A stretch of DNA of 64,000 nt from Cohnella fermenti (GTDB lineage Bacteria > Bacillota > Bacilli > Paenibacillales > Paenibacillaceae). Both the position numbers and the translations under genes were made by a program. Below, piece after piece: positions 8,715 through 17,901 of the stretch (positions are counted from its first letter, which is position 1; each line of letters starts with the position of its first letter). The notes under the pieces were generated by a model, which saw only the letters and a program-made list of their open reading frames with translations, searched no databases and was not told the origin of the DNA. The stretch spans positions 1 through 64,000 of the forward strand of contig NZ_SSOB01000026.1 in assembly GCF_004801405.1 (NCBI RefSeq). Reading direction: 5' to 3'.

Positions 8715-11562
8715 GTCCAACAAGCCCCCTGATCGTAAGGTTGACCGGGCCGAGCAAGCCGGACGGAGCCGGCGTCGATCGGCGGAACGCTTCGTCGCGC
8801 AAGGCTGCGCCCAGCGTGTTCGTCACCGCGACGCGGATGCGGACGTTGCCTGCCGGAAGCGACGGCAGCTCCCACCGATACGGCGGGCAAATACGCGGGG
8901 CAAGCGGCTCGCCGCCTACGCTGACGTCGGCGATCTCCCCGACATCGCCGAGATCGAGCGTATAGGCGATTCCCGGCTCAAGCTCGAGCTCCGTCTCGTA
9001 CACGACGGTGCCCGAGAAGTCGGCCAATTCGGGATTGTTTAACCAATTGCCCATGCCGATGCCGCTGGCCGCCAGATGAAGGCGAGCCAGCTCTTCCGCA
9101 TTCTTCAGAGGAGAACTCACGCCTGTCATGCGCCAATCCGTCAACAACCGCGTCTCTTCGGCTGTTCCGCCGAGGAGCACTCCAACGTCGTTTTGCTTCG
9201 CGCCGACAACGGCAGCACGATCAGCACGGTCAGCAGGATCAGCAGGGCTGTGCCGCAGCACAACGAATACCGCTTCGTACGGCTCGAGCCGCAGCGGCAG
9301 CACCCTGCCGCTCCCGTCCGCTCCCGCAGAATGGAGCCGTGCCGCTTCGATCCGGCCATCCATCGGATGCCACAGCTCGGCGACTACCCCCTCAGGAACA
9401 AGCCACTCGTCGACGAGAGCCGACTCTACTCCTTCGTTGCTGAAGAACAACACGTCGCAATCGCCGTGCCGATACCGGCAGATGCGCAGATCAGGATATG
9501 GTTGGTCGCCGCTTCTGACAGCGGTCGGCTCGATGCCGCGCTCGCTCAGCGCGTCCGGCAGCTCTTCCAGCGTGACGGCATCGAGCACGGGCAGCGTCGC
9601 CTTCAGTTCTTCCTGTAAGCCGCGGCATTCCTTGGCGACGTGCGCACCCACCTCCAGCACGATGCCTCCGGCGCTCGCGAATTCGGCGAGCCGTCTTGCC
9701 GCCGCCAGCGGCAGCGTCTCGACACCCGGCAGCACGATCGCCCGGAACGACTCCCTTCCGATGCGCAGCTCCCCGTCTTCGATCAGGCATCGAGCGCTGT
9801 CCGCGAGCAAGTCGCAAGATAGAATGTCGTAATCGTATTGATGCTCCGTCAGCGCACGACACGTCTCGTCAAGCAGGTCCCGATCGCCGCACCAGTGCGA
9901 TTCGGCGGGGTAGAGCACGGCGATCGGCGCGACGTGGACGGCGTCCTTGAGCAGGAGGCACGACCGGTTGGCGTAATCGGCCCACAGACGGAAATAAGGC
10001 CATTGCGGATTGCGGCCGTTCGCGTAGAAGTGCGGCGGGCAGTCCGGGTCCGGGAATAGCGGCGAGAATGCGTGCGGTACATACCAATTCGTCCCCCGCG
10101 CGGTCATCCAGTCGGTCAGCCACTTCATCTCGCGAAGCCCAAGATCCCAGCCGTAGGCTCCGAAGTTCTCGCACATCACCAGATCGGTTCCGAGCTCCAG
10201 ATGGGCGGCAGATTGCGCCAGCTTCGGCAGCGTGAAGTGGAAGAATGTCGGATAAGGCTCGTCCCGATATATCTTGAATTGCGGATATCGCTCCTCATAC
10301 GGCGTTCGCTTCTGCTCCGAATCGAGCTGGCGCAGGACAAAGTCGTAACCGCCCATATCGAAGTGCCGGGTCGCGCGGAAAAAATGACCAACGCCATACC
10401 CGTGGTGCATGTGCGCCCTATTGTCCTCGATGACGTGTCCGATAAACGAGACTCCGTTCTTATGGCACCATGCCTGGATGCGGCCGAAGAAGCCTTCCGA
10501 GAATAGCCGCGTCAGCAGGTTCATGTAATCGTAGCGCACCGGCGGCCAGCCCTCTGTGTCCGCTGCGGCACCTTCGCTCCAGAGCAAATCCGCCCAATCG
10601 AGCAGGTCGTAGCCGTATTCCTCCCGGAACTTCTCCGCAAGCCGTCTCGTCCATGGCAAACAAGGCGTGTCTTCTCCGAACAACACATCGTACGAATCAA
10701 AATTCTCGAAGCTAGTCTCATCGCCGAAGAAGCCCTTCAGCGTCGTGCCCCAGTACGGGGCGAGCCGCTTCTTGGATTCTTCGTAGGTGATGGCGATGAA
10801 GCGGTCCGTCACCGCGGGATCGAGGTAGTCGACCATCTGGTCGAACATTCGTCCGCTCCAAGACGGTGTCAGGCCAATCCTCCGGAATGTCCACCCTTCG
10901 CTCTTGTGCGAATCCTTCCAGTCGGCCAACTCCGCTTCGGAGCGAAACGAGATTCTCTGACGCCCTTCCGAAGGCGAGCCGCTTACGCCGATTATCGTCA
11001 GCAACGTCTCGATCGGACGGATACCCGTATCTCCCGTATCTCCCGTCTCTCCTGTATCTCCTGTATCTCCCGTATCTCCCGTATCTGCTGTATCTGCTGT
11101 ATCTCCTGTATCTCCTGTATCTCCTGCCTCTGTCGGCTCGTCGCCCTTGCCGCCCTTGCCGCCCTCGTCTTCGCGGACAAGCACCTTCATCCGATATTCC
11201 GGATGGCCTTCGAGCACACGGCCTCCGGCGATGCCCGACGGATAATATTTCTCGTCGAACAGCCATACTTCCATGCCCCGGCGCTCGGCTTCGTCAAGGC
11301 ACCAGATCACGTCGCGCCACCAGCGAGGTCCAAGGTAATCCTCGTGCGGCCGCGACTCGATGATGAAGCCGCCTGCCCCTCCCTCGTCCATAGCCGCGAT
11401 CTCGCGGCGGATCGTCTCTTCGGTCTCACGCTCGTCGCCGTGCAGCCACAGCAGGGGAAACAGGCTGCGCGGCGGATGCTCTGCCGAGAATGCCTCCCGC
11501 AGATTATTGTAATTGGACAATTCTACCCACTCCTCGACTCGACGACTCATCTTCCTCGTCAT
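8707..11562 (-). CDS. GH106-like glycosidase with in-frame 9-bp repeat insert
   Basis: A 951-residue protein resembling the large rhamnosidase-like GH106 family (PF17132 type). Features: the N-terminal GGAGGFIIESRPHEDYLGPRWW barrel segment, LFDEKYYPSGIAGG, FGDETSFENF, GHVIEDNRAHMHHGYGVGHFFRATRHFDMGG, and a C-terminal galactose-binding-like beta-sandwich. No signal peptide is present. A stretch of 12 Gly/Ala-Asp-Thr triplets (about residues 145-180) interrupts the fold and comes from a perfect 9-bp DNA repeat. ATG 11562 and ATG 11550 lack a convincing ribosome site. A TTG further in (about 11514) has GAGGAG nine bases upstream, so the true start may be ~16 codons later. It is coupled to GH78. 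Activity on rhamnosides is inferred from family and neighbour. Confidence 0.8.
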   Translation of the reverse strand: MTRKMSRRVEEWVELSNYNNLREAFSAEHPPRSLFPLLWLHGDERETEETIRREIAAMDEGGAGGFIIESRPHEDYLGPRWWRDVIWCLDEAERRGMEVWLFDEKYYPSGIAGGRVLEGHPEYRMKVLVREDEGGKGGKGDEPTEAGDTGDTGDTADTADTGDTGDTGDTGETGDTGDTGIRPIETLLTIIGVSGSPSEGRQRISFRSEAELADWKDSHKSEGWTFRRIGLTPSWSGRMFDQMVDYLDPAVTDRFIAITYEESKKRLAPYWGTTLKGFFGDETSFENFDSYDVLFGEDTPCLPWTRRLAEKFREEYGYDLLDWADLLWSEGAAADTEGWPPVRYDYMNLLTRLFSEGFFGRIQAWCHKNGVSFIGHVIEDNRAHMHHGYGVGHFFRATRHFDMGGYDFVLRQLDSEQKRTPYEERYPQFKIYRDEPYPTFFHFTLPKLAQSAAHLELGTDLVMCENFGAYGWDLGLREMKWLTDWMTARGTNWYVPHAFSPLFPDPDCPPHFYANGRNPQWPYFRLWADYANRSCLLLKDAVHVAPIAVLYPAESHWCGDRDLLDETCRALTEHQYDYDILSCDLLADSARCLIEDGELRIGRESFRAIVLPGVETLPLAAARRLAEFASAGGIVLEVGAHVAKECRGLQEELKATLPVLDAVTLEELPDALSERGIEPTAVRSGDQPYPDLRICRYRHGDCDVLFFSNEGVESALVDEWLVPEGVVAELWHPMDGRIEAARLHSAGADGSGRVLPLRLEPYEAVFVVLRHSPADPADRADRAAVVGAKQNDVGVLLGGTAEETRLLTDWRMTGVSSPLKNAEELARLHLAASGIGMGNWLNNPELADFSGTVVYETELELEPGIAYTLDLGDVGEIADVSVGGEPLAPRICPPYRWELPSLPAGNVRIRVAVTNTLGAALRDEAFRRSTPAPSGLLGPVNLTIRGLVGHA
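11024..11131. repeat. Twelve-copy 9-bp tandem repeat inside GH106-like gene
   Basis: Twelve contiguous units of 9 bp, consensus CCYGTATCT on the plus strand, with only point variants (CCCGTCTCT, GCTGTATCT, CCTGCCTCT). The unit is in frame, so gain or loss of copies changes linker length without frameshift. Confidence 0.95.
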
Positions 11563-11620
11563 TGTAGCATCGGAGCTTGGGCGTTCAGGATAACGCGGCG
11601 TTCAATCGAGGTGGACGATT

Positions 11621-11710
11621 TAATCATTTCGGAATCACTCAAATCGTTCAGGATCATTCAGGATCATTCAGGATCGTTCAGGATCGTTCAGGATCATTCC
11701 GAATCATCCA
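11621..11710. repeat. 10-bp tandem array between AraC gene and GH106-like gene
   Basis: Nine units with strict 10-bp register, consensus GGATCRTTCA. The central five (11651-11700) are near-identical; flanking units (TAATCATTTC, GGAATCACTC, GAATCATCCA) are degenerate. The right end runs into the last codons and stop of the AraC gene. The array lies about 60-150 bp upstream of the GH106-like start on the minus strand, a position where an activator site would lie. Confidence 0.9.
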
Positions 11711-12686
11711 GGCGTCCGGTGCGAATCCGCTCGCGGAATGCGGTCGGGCTCATCCCCTGCGACTTGCGGAACTGGCGGCTGAAGTACTTCGCGTCGTCAT
11801 AGCCGCACCGGTAAGCGACCTCCTGCACGGGCAGGTCCGTTCGCAGCAGCAGTTGCGCGGCCTTCTCCATTCTCAGATTCGTGAAGTAGATGTGAGGAGC
11901 AAATCCCGTTTGTTCCTTGAACAATCGATGGAAGTGCGAATAGCTGAAGTGGATCGTGCGATGCCACTCGTTCAGAATAGCGTCGGATACGGGACTCTCG
12001 GACACCGCCTCGTGCATTCGGACAATGTAACGCGTCATCTCCGTCCGTTCTTGCTGCAGCCAGTTCGGCGCGCGGTGGCGATCGGTAAGCAGCGTGCAGC
12101 CGACACGGCTGTCGCAGATGGCGCGCGACAAGCCAAGGAGCAGCGCGAGCATGTCCGCTTGCAAGCGCAGCCGCCGCAGGGGATCGGCTTCGTCGCCGAA
12201 CGCACGGACGACCGCCGCCAGCTTCTCGCGGATGTCGCCGGGCACCGGAGATATCAGAACGAGATCGGGCAGCCATATCGATTGGCGAACCGCATCCTCT
12301 TCCGGCTCAAACTCGGGATCGATCGGCCCATCCTCATCGCCGATAATGCGAATCGGACCGCCGCTGCCCCCGTCATCCCAATCAAAGTGGATTGCCCAAT
12401 GGCCGAACGGCTGAACGTCTTCACCCGATTTCCCCTCCGTTGCGCCTTCCCCTTGCTTGTCGCGGAATGAATGCGGCGTTCCCGGCGGAATGAGCAGCAG
12501 GCAGCCTTCCCGATAATCGAACTCCCCCTGCTCGGTGTAGACGGTGCCCCAACCCCGGTCGACAAGAATCAGCTCATGATCGAGAATATAGCGGGACGGT
12601 ACCCGGAGCGGTGCCGTCGTATAATGCGCGAGCCGAACCCGCGGATGAATGTCGCGAAAGCGCAGAAGATGGATGAATGGAAGCAT
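11694..12686 (-). CDS. AraC-family regulator (cupin sensor plus HTH)
   Basis: A 330-residue cytoplasmic regulator. The N-terminal half is a cupin-like sugar-sensing domain (HELILVDRGWGTVYTEQGEFDYREGCLLLIPPGTPHSF). The C-terminal ~100 residues carry the two AraC helix-turn-helix motifs (FSYSHFHRLFKEQTGFAPHIYF..R, VQEVAYRCGYDDAKYFSRQFRKSQGMSPTAFR). Start ATG 12686 has AGGAG ten bases upstream; longer in-frame starts have none. It lies immediately upstream of the GH106-like/GH78 genes on the same strand and divergent to another AraC gene, so it is the likely local regulator of that pair. The 10-bp array at its 3' end is a candidate target. Confidence 0.9.
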   Translation of the reverse strand: MLPFIHLLRFRDIHPRVRLAHYTTAPLRVPSRYILDHELILVDRGWGTVYTEQGEFDYREGCLLLIPPGTPHSFRDKQGEGATEGKSGEDVQPFGHWAIHFDWDDGGSGGPIRIIGDEDGPIDPEFEPEEDAVRQSIWLPDLVLISPVPGDIREKLAAVVRAFGDEADPLRRLRLQADMLALLLGLSRAICDSRVGCTLLTDRHRAPNWLQQERTEMTRYIVRMHEAVSESPVSDAILNEWHRTIHFSYSHFHRLFKEQTGFAPHIYFTNLRMEKAAQLLLRTDLPVQEVAYRCGYDDAKYFSRQFRKSQGMSPTAFRERIRTGRLDDSE

Positions 12687-12816
12687 CGGGGGCAATCTCC
12701 TATCCGATGTAAGCGGACTCAACATTGTCCACTGCTCTTGCATAATCGCGAAACCTGCTGTTGTTCGGATCTTATCACACAACACCCCCCCTATCAAACT
12801 GATCCGGCTGAAGGGA

Positions 12817-12845
12817 TGTTCACGGCGAACGCCGCTCATTATAAT
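12817..12845 (+). promoter_or_regulatory. Candidate sigma-A promoter of the second AraC gene
   Basis: A perfect TATAAT at 12840-12845 is preceded 17 bp upstream by TGTTCA (weak -35). It lies 43 bp before ATG 12888, in the 201-bp divergent region between the two AraC genes. An interrupted inverted repeat TGTTGT/ACAACA at about 12750-12785 in the same region could be an operator. Confidence 0.4.
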
Positions 12846-12887
12846 GGGAGTAGCATGCCACTTCCTCCTGAGGAGCGTTCATCTGCA

Positions 12888-13745
12888 ATGAACAACTCGA
12901 CCTATCATGGCGGCGGGTCCGACCCGATTCTATTCTCGTACAAGCGGCAGAACACAGAATCCTACTATCACCACGCCCACCGCGGAATCGAATTGCTCTA
13001 CATCTACGAAGGCCATGGCGAGATCATGGTCGACAACCAGACCTATCCGATCGAGAATCATTCGCTTGTCTGGTTCCAGCCTTATCAGTTGCACCGGGTT
13101 GCCGTCCCCCTTCAATCGGGACTGGCCTACACGCGCACCAACCTGACGTTCGATCCGCATCTGCTCGAGCGCTATCTGGCGCCGTTCCCCCTGCTGGAGA
13201 GGTTCTACCGAACGCTGTGGAAGGGGCATCTGCACCGGCCGTTCTTCCCCGCCATGCAGCATTCGCCCGTTCCGGCGCTGCTCGAGCGAATGCATCTGGC
13301 GCAGGGAACGAACGCTCCCGGCAAGGAGGAGGAGGTCGGGCTGCTGCTGCTGAATCTGATCCAATGGCTGCAGAGCAACCTGTTCAAGGCGGAGGCGGAC
13401 GCCGCATCGAGCATTCCTTCGCGGGCCCATTCCCATGCGGAGAAGATTACCGAATGGCTGGAGGAGCACTACAAGGAGCCCTTCAAGCTGGAGGAGCTGG
13501 CGGAGAGCCTTCACCTGTCTCCCTATCACGTCTCCCACGTCTTCAAGAAGTCCGAAGGGCTTACGCTGTCCGACTATGTCATCCGCAGGCGCGTCCGGGA
13601 GGCGTGCTCCCTGCTCGCCAACACATCCAGGTCCATTCAGGAGATCGCCTCGGAGCTCGGCGGGCTGTCCGCCTCCTACTTCTGCCAGATGTTCAAGCGC
13701 GCCAAAGGCGTATCGCCGGAGCAGTACCGAAGAAGCATTCGTTAG
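12888..13745 (+). CDS. AraC-family regulator
   Basis: A 285-residue regulator from ATG 12888 with AGGAG upstream. The N-terminal cupin part contains HHAHRGIELLYIYEGHGEIMVDNQTYPIENHSLVWFQPYQLHRV. The C-terminal domain has two helix-turn-helix motifs (FKLEELAESLHLSPYHVSHVFKKSEGLTLSDYVIRRRV, IQEIASELGGLSASYFCQMFKRAKGVSPEQYRR). It is divergent from the preceding AraC gene and convergent with the GH2 operon end. It probably senses a sugar of the polysaccharide region; the ligand is unknown. Confidence 0.9.
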   Translation: MNNSTYHGGGSDPILFSYKRQNTESYYHHAHRGIELLYIYEGHGEIMVDNQTYPIENHSLVWFQPYQLHRVAVPLQSGLAYTRTNLTFDPHLLERYLAPFPLLERFYRTLWKGHLHRPFFPAMQHSPVPALLERMHLAQGTNAPGKEEEVGLLLLNLIQWLQSNLFKAEADAASSIPSRAHSHAEKITEWLEEHYKEPFKLEELAESLHLSPYHVSHVFKKSEGLTLSDYVIRRRVREACSLLANTSRSIQEIASELGGLSASYFCQMFKRAKGVSPEQYRRSIR

Positions 13746-13803
13746 CCTCTTCGGTCCGTCCGGCGATACGCCTTCCTTCTGTATTCGATCGAGTTCATTC
13801 GAT

Positions 13804-16800
13804 CTATTTCGGTTCGACCTCGCCTATCGTCAGCCGATATTCGAGATCGTTCATTGCCGTACCATCCGCATTGTGGAAAAAAAGTCCAAGCGAACAAGGA
13901 GCTTCTCCGCAGAGAACGACGACAATGAGCCGGTTGATTCCTTCGCGGAGAACAATCCGGTTGCCCGGCAGGGCGACCGGCGTTCCGTTCCAGATCAGCT
14001 CGTACGGATCGTTGCACTCGGCCCTTAGCGTCCCGACCCGACCGGCTTCGGGCGAATAAACAAAGCAACTGAACAGCCACGGCTGCCCGTTCGGGGACGG
14101 AATGCGGAACCGGCCGTCCTGCGGGTCCCGCTCCCGCTTCAGCATCCAGCCGTACAGCCCTTCCCCCAGGTTGTTCAAGGAGAATTCCGGGTCGGCATAA
14201 TAGGCGCGCATCTCGTCGAGCGGAACATGGGGCGGGCAAGGCAGCGCCATAATCGCTTCGACTGCGGTCTCCGCATCCCCCTTGACGCCCTCCAGCTCGC
14301 CGTCCGCGAACGCGGCCCCCAGATTGCGGAGAAGCGCCGTGTAGAGCCGGATAAGCTTATCGTCTCCGGCATCCGGAAGCAACTGCGAGCAGATCGCCGA
14401 GCCGCGGCCAAGCTCCGCCTTAAGCAGGAATGTCCCGGGCTTCCTCGCCTTCTTCCGATTGAGTTCGACAAGCGCGAGCCGGCTGTACTCCGCCGTAAGT
14501 CCTGCGACGAAGTAATCCTGCCATGCCGTTCCCTCGACGCTGACGCCCAGAGCCGCCGTCCCTTCCGCCTCCAAGCGGCGGGAGGCCAGAATCCGGTTCA
14601 TCGTGTCTCTCGGGGACAAGAACACCTTGTCGCAGCCGAACAGGTCGACCGGGCTGAAGCCGCTGACCTCCGGGTACGAATAATCGGCCTCGAGGTGATA
14701 CGATTCGTGCGCGTCGACCTTGACCGGCCGGCCCAGCAATCGGCCAAGCGCTTCCTCGTCGTCCTTGTCCGCGGGCAGGACGACAACCCGGCCTCCGGCT
14801 TCCGCGAAGCGCCGGGCCGCTTCGGCCGCCCCCGGCTCGCGGAGCCTCGCGGCTTCGGCGACGAGCAGCCTGCGCCCTTCCAGCTCCGCGTCGCCCAGCC
14901 GGCCAAGCGGCTCATACGCCAGCTTGAGCCCTGCGAGCAGGCGCTCCGCCTCGCTTCCGGGCGCGACGAACGCCGCCGTCCGGGAAGCGTCTTGGCCTCC
15001 TGCCGCCGGAAGGCCGACGTACGCGAGCATGTTGCGCAGCAGCAGCATCGCTTGCGGCACTCGGTCCGCATGGCTCATCACGTCGAGTTGATTCGCGAGG
15101 AACAAGCCCGCACCGCTGCGATATTCCAGAAGCGGAGTCCACAGGTCGCCGCCGTCGCCGAAGTCGCCGGCGCCGCATTCGAGCAGCAGCGTGTAGTTGC
15201 CGGCGGCCGGCTTGAAGAACGCGGCGCCGATGATCGGGTCGGGTCCCTCCTCGCCGGAAGCCTCGCGCCAGAACATCAGGTCGTCGTCGCTTATCCCCGC
15301 CAGAACCGGATGAGCATAGCTGCCCGCGTGCGCGCGCATGAAGCTGCGGCGGGACAGCGCCAGCTTGCCGAGCGAGAGCTGCCGCTGCTCCAGCAGAAGC
15401 AGACGCCCGCCCGCCGCGACGAACCGCTGCAGGCTGCGCTCGAGGCTTCCGTCCGGATCGGCTGCGCCGCTTCCGACGATCAGCAGGCTGCCGCCGCTCC
15501 GCTTGCCGATGTCCGGCTCCGCGATTCTCTCGCACGCCGGAATCAGGCGGCGGAGAAGGACGTAGTCGGAATCGCCGCCGACATAGGCGACCGGGCGCGC
15601 GACCGCCACGGGTTCCTCCCGCAGCCGGCTCGAATAAACCTTGCAGCGGACGGTCAGCTCGTGAACCCGCTCGCCGTCGTGCGTCAGAACGGCCGCGAGC
15701 TCAGCCACGGCGGCGCAAGCGGCGCCGGATACCGCGCCCTCCAGCGTTCCCGCCGTCTTGTCCGGCGTCCAGCGAAGCTCGACGGTCCGGCGTTCCGCGG
15801 GCTCGTGGCGGAAGCGGAACGTCTCGTCATGGACAAGCTTGCCGTCCTGGACGATCCGGCAATGGACAACGGCATCGCGAGCCTGAAGCGTGTCGTTGTA
15901 CACGTCGAGACGACGGACGATCGGCTCGTCGTCATAGAACGATCGGTTGTATTCGCGCGGAATGATCGTCGCCGCCTTGAACGCCGCCGCCATGACGGCG
16001 AACGCCGGGTTCGGGCGATAAGCCGGGTATTCCTCCGGCAGCAGCCCGTTGTTCAGCGTCAGCGAATAGGCCGGAATGCGGCCGATCGGCGTACCTGAGA
16101 CGCCCTCCGTCAGAATCACGTTTTCGTCCGGCATCGCCCGCATGAAGTAATGGGCGAAGTTGAACGTGCTGATGCCGGAGACGCCCTCGCGGCGGGCGTA
16201 TTCGACGAACAGCCGCTCCTTCTCGGCAAGGCCGAGCGCGCTCTCGTCGGTGCCGCGATAGACCGATAACCCCGCATAGGGGCTGGCATTCTGCGGACAG
16301 ATGTACCACCAGCCGCCGTGCTCGCCGAAGACAAGCGGGACGGAGCGGTCCCACTGCGCGACCGTGCCGTCGATGTTGTAGTGGCGGCTCTCCACCTCGG
16401 TCGCTTCCTTCGCCAGCAGCCGATTGTCTCCCTCGGCGATGACGAGGCGTGTCGGATCAAGCTCCTTCATCATCGCGATCCAGCCGGGCATATGAAGCTT
16501 GAAGCCGTCCCGGCCGTCGACCCAGCGCATCTCGTTCTGGAGGCTCCACATCACGACGGAAGGATGGTTCTTGTCCCGGCGCAGCAGCCGCCGGATATGC
16601 GCGGTGCAATTCGCGATATAGTCGGGATGGTCCGCCTGCATTGTTTTGCCCGAGCCGTAGATCGCCGTCTCGTCGACAATGAGCATTCCTTCCTCGTCGG
16701 CGAGGTCCAGATAACGGGACGGGTACGGCTCCGCATGGAGTCGGATGCTGTTGATCCCGACCTCCTTGCACATCCGGTACCAGTTGCGGATGTAGGCGTC

Positions 16801-17901
16801 CGTCATCTGCAAGGCGCCCTGGAAGTGCCACGAATCGCCGCGCAGGTTGATCGGCACGCCGTTCAGCATGAACTGCGGCCCCTCGGCCCAGAACTCCCGG
16901 AAGCCGAACGTCTCCGTGCGGGAGTCCACCCTCTCGCCGTCCAGGCGAAGCTCCAGCTCCGCCTCGTAGAGAACCGGGCAATCCGGACTCCAGAGCTTGG
17001 CGCTCTTCCAGTCCAGACGGAAGACGGCCTGCCAGGTCCGAAGCCCGGCCGCGTCGTTCTCGCAGAGGCGTCCGTTCGTCCCTTCCGGCGAATCCCCCTC
17101 TGCCGACACCTCTTCCGCTTCCGCCTCGGCTTGGAGAATATATTCGCTATCCTTCGCGTTTCCCCGCTCCCGCACCCGCAGCACCGCCGCAAGCCTCTGG
17201 CGGCCGGGGCCGCGTTCGGCAACCGATTCGACCGAGGCCAGCACCTCAAGGGTCCCTTGCCGAACGGAGGTGCGAATGACGACGTCCGCCAACGCCGTCT
17301 TCGGGCAGCTCTCGAGCCGGACATCCTGCCAGATGCCGCGACTGACATAGCTGAACCAGGAGCCGGCCAGCCCGGTGATCTTCTGCTGACCGGAGGCGAT
17401 CGTCACCCGGTCGAAGCGGCCGATGACGACATGCAACTCATGCTCGCTCCCCGGCACGGCCCGCTCCGTAATATCCAGCCGAAGCGGCAGGTAGCCGTCC
17501 TCCCAGCTCGCGATCCGCTCCCCGTCGAGATAGATAACCGCCTTCTCCATAACGCCGTCCAGCCGCAGGACAATCCTCTGTCCGGCCATCTCCGCCGGAA
17601 CCCGGAAGCGGCGGTGCAGCACGCCCGCTTCGGCATCGTTCCACTCCTGCGGATAACCGTAGAGGTCCAGCGGAGCGTAGCCGTGTTCGGGAATGGCGCC
17701 GAACAGCTTCCCCCGCGCGTTGATGAAGGAGCTCTTCCAGCTCGAAGGCACCCGCACCTTCCGCTCCTCGTAGACAAGCCGCTCCGGCAGCTCGCGCCGC
17801 TGCGGCTCATCGTACAGCGGCATGAAGTCCCAGTCGCCGTTTAAGATCACCTCTTGTCGTTCCGCCGTCACCGATTGCTGTTCCTTCATTCGTTCCGCCA
17901 T
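13804..17901 (-). CDS. GH2-family glycoside hydrolase, extra-long
   Basis: A 1365-residue enzyme of the beta-galactosidase/glucuronidase clan. N-terminal sugar-binding domain (VILNGDWDFMP..PSSWKSSF), immunoglobulin-like domain, then the TIM barrel with acid/base Glu457 in MWSLQNEMRW and nucleophile Glu527 in VFGEHGGWWY. About 700 residues of C-terminal extension follow, including a Rossmann-like ThuA/glutamine-amidotransferase-like stretch and a terminal beta-sandwich. No signal peptide. ATG 17901 overlaps the stop of the upstream gene by one base (TGATG), and GGGAGG lies 8 bases before it, so translation is coupled. Length is well above the ~1000 of LacZ. Substrate unknown; beta-galactoside or beta-glucuronide linkages are the family options. 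Confidence 0.9.
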   Translation of the reverse strand: MAERMKEQQSVTAERQEVILNGDWDFMPLYDEPQRRELPERLVYEERKVRVPSSWKSSFINARGKLFGAIPEHGYAPLDLYGYPQEWNDAEAGVLHRRFRVPAEMAGQRIVLRLDGVMEKAVIYLDGERIASWEDGYLPLRLDITERAVPGSEHELHVVIGRFDRVTIASGQQKITGLAGSWFSYVSRGIWQDVRLESCPKTALADVVIRTSVRQGTLEVLASVESVAERGPGRQRLAAVLRVRERGNAKDSEYILQAEAEAEEVSAEGDSPEGTNGRLCENDAAGLRTWQAVFRLDWKSAKLWSPDCPVLYEAELELRLDGERVDSRTETFGFREFWAEGPQFMLNGVPINLRGDSWHFQGALQMTDAYIRNWYRMCKEVGINSIRLHAEPYPSRYLDLADEEGMLIVDETAIYGSGKTMQADHPDYIANCTAHIRRLLRRDKNHPSVVMWSLQNEMRWVDGRDGFKLHMPGWIAMMKELDPTRLVIAEGDNRLLAKEATEVESRHYNIDGTVAQWDRSVPLVFGEHGGWWYICPQNASPYAGLSVYRGTDESALGLAEKERLFVEYARREGVSGISTFNFAHYFMRAMPDENVILTEGVSGTPIGRIPAYSLTLNNGLLPEEYPAYRPNPAFAVMAAAFKAATIIPREYNRSFYDDEPIVRRLDVYNDTLQARDAVVHCRIVQDGKLVHDETFRFRHEPAERRTVELRWTPDKTAGTLEGAVSGAACAAVAELAAVLTHDGERVHELTVRCKVYSSRLREEPVAVARPVAYVGGDSDYVLLRRLIPACERIAEPDIGKRSGGSLLIVGSGAADPDGSLERSLQRFVAAGGRLLLLEQRQLSLGKLALSRRSFMRAHAGSYAHPVLAGISDDDLMFWREASGEEGPDPIIGAAFFKPAAGNYTLLLECGAGDFGDGGDLWTPLLEYRSGAGLFLANQLDVMSHADRVPQAMLLLRNMLAYVGLPAAGGQDASRTAAFVAPGSEAERLLAGLKLAYEPLGRLGDAELEGRRLLVAEAARLREPGAAEAARRFAEAGGRVVVLPADKDDEEALGRLLGRPVKVDAHESYHLEADYSYPEVSGFSPVDLFGCDKVFLSPRDTMNRILASRRLEAEGTAALGVSVEGTAWQDYFVAGLTAEYSRLALVELNRKKARKPGTFLLKAELGRGSAICSQLLPDAGDDKLIRLYTALLRNLGAAFADGELEGVKGDAETAVEAIMALPCPPHVPLDEMRAYYADPEFSLNNLGEGLYGWMLKRERDPQDGRFRIPSPNGQPWLFSCFVYSPEAGRVGTLRAECNDPYELIWNGTPVALPGNRIVLREGINRLIVVVLCGEAPCSLGLFFHNADGTAMNDLEYRLTIGEVEPK

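Noticed and set aside
10906..11802. Plus-strand frame with Cys-Ile-Ser/Arg-Ile-Ser triplets over the 9-bp repeats
   Set aside because: Reading of the microsatellite in the wrong strand; no ribosome site.
14227..17844. Two long plus-strand frames opposite the GH2 gene
   Set aside because: Low-complexity composition typical of antisense to GC-rich codons; GH2 active-site motifs lie on the other strand.
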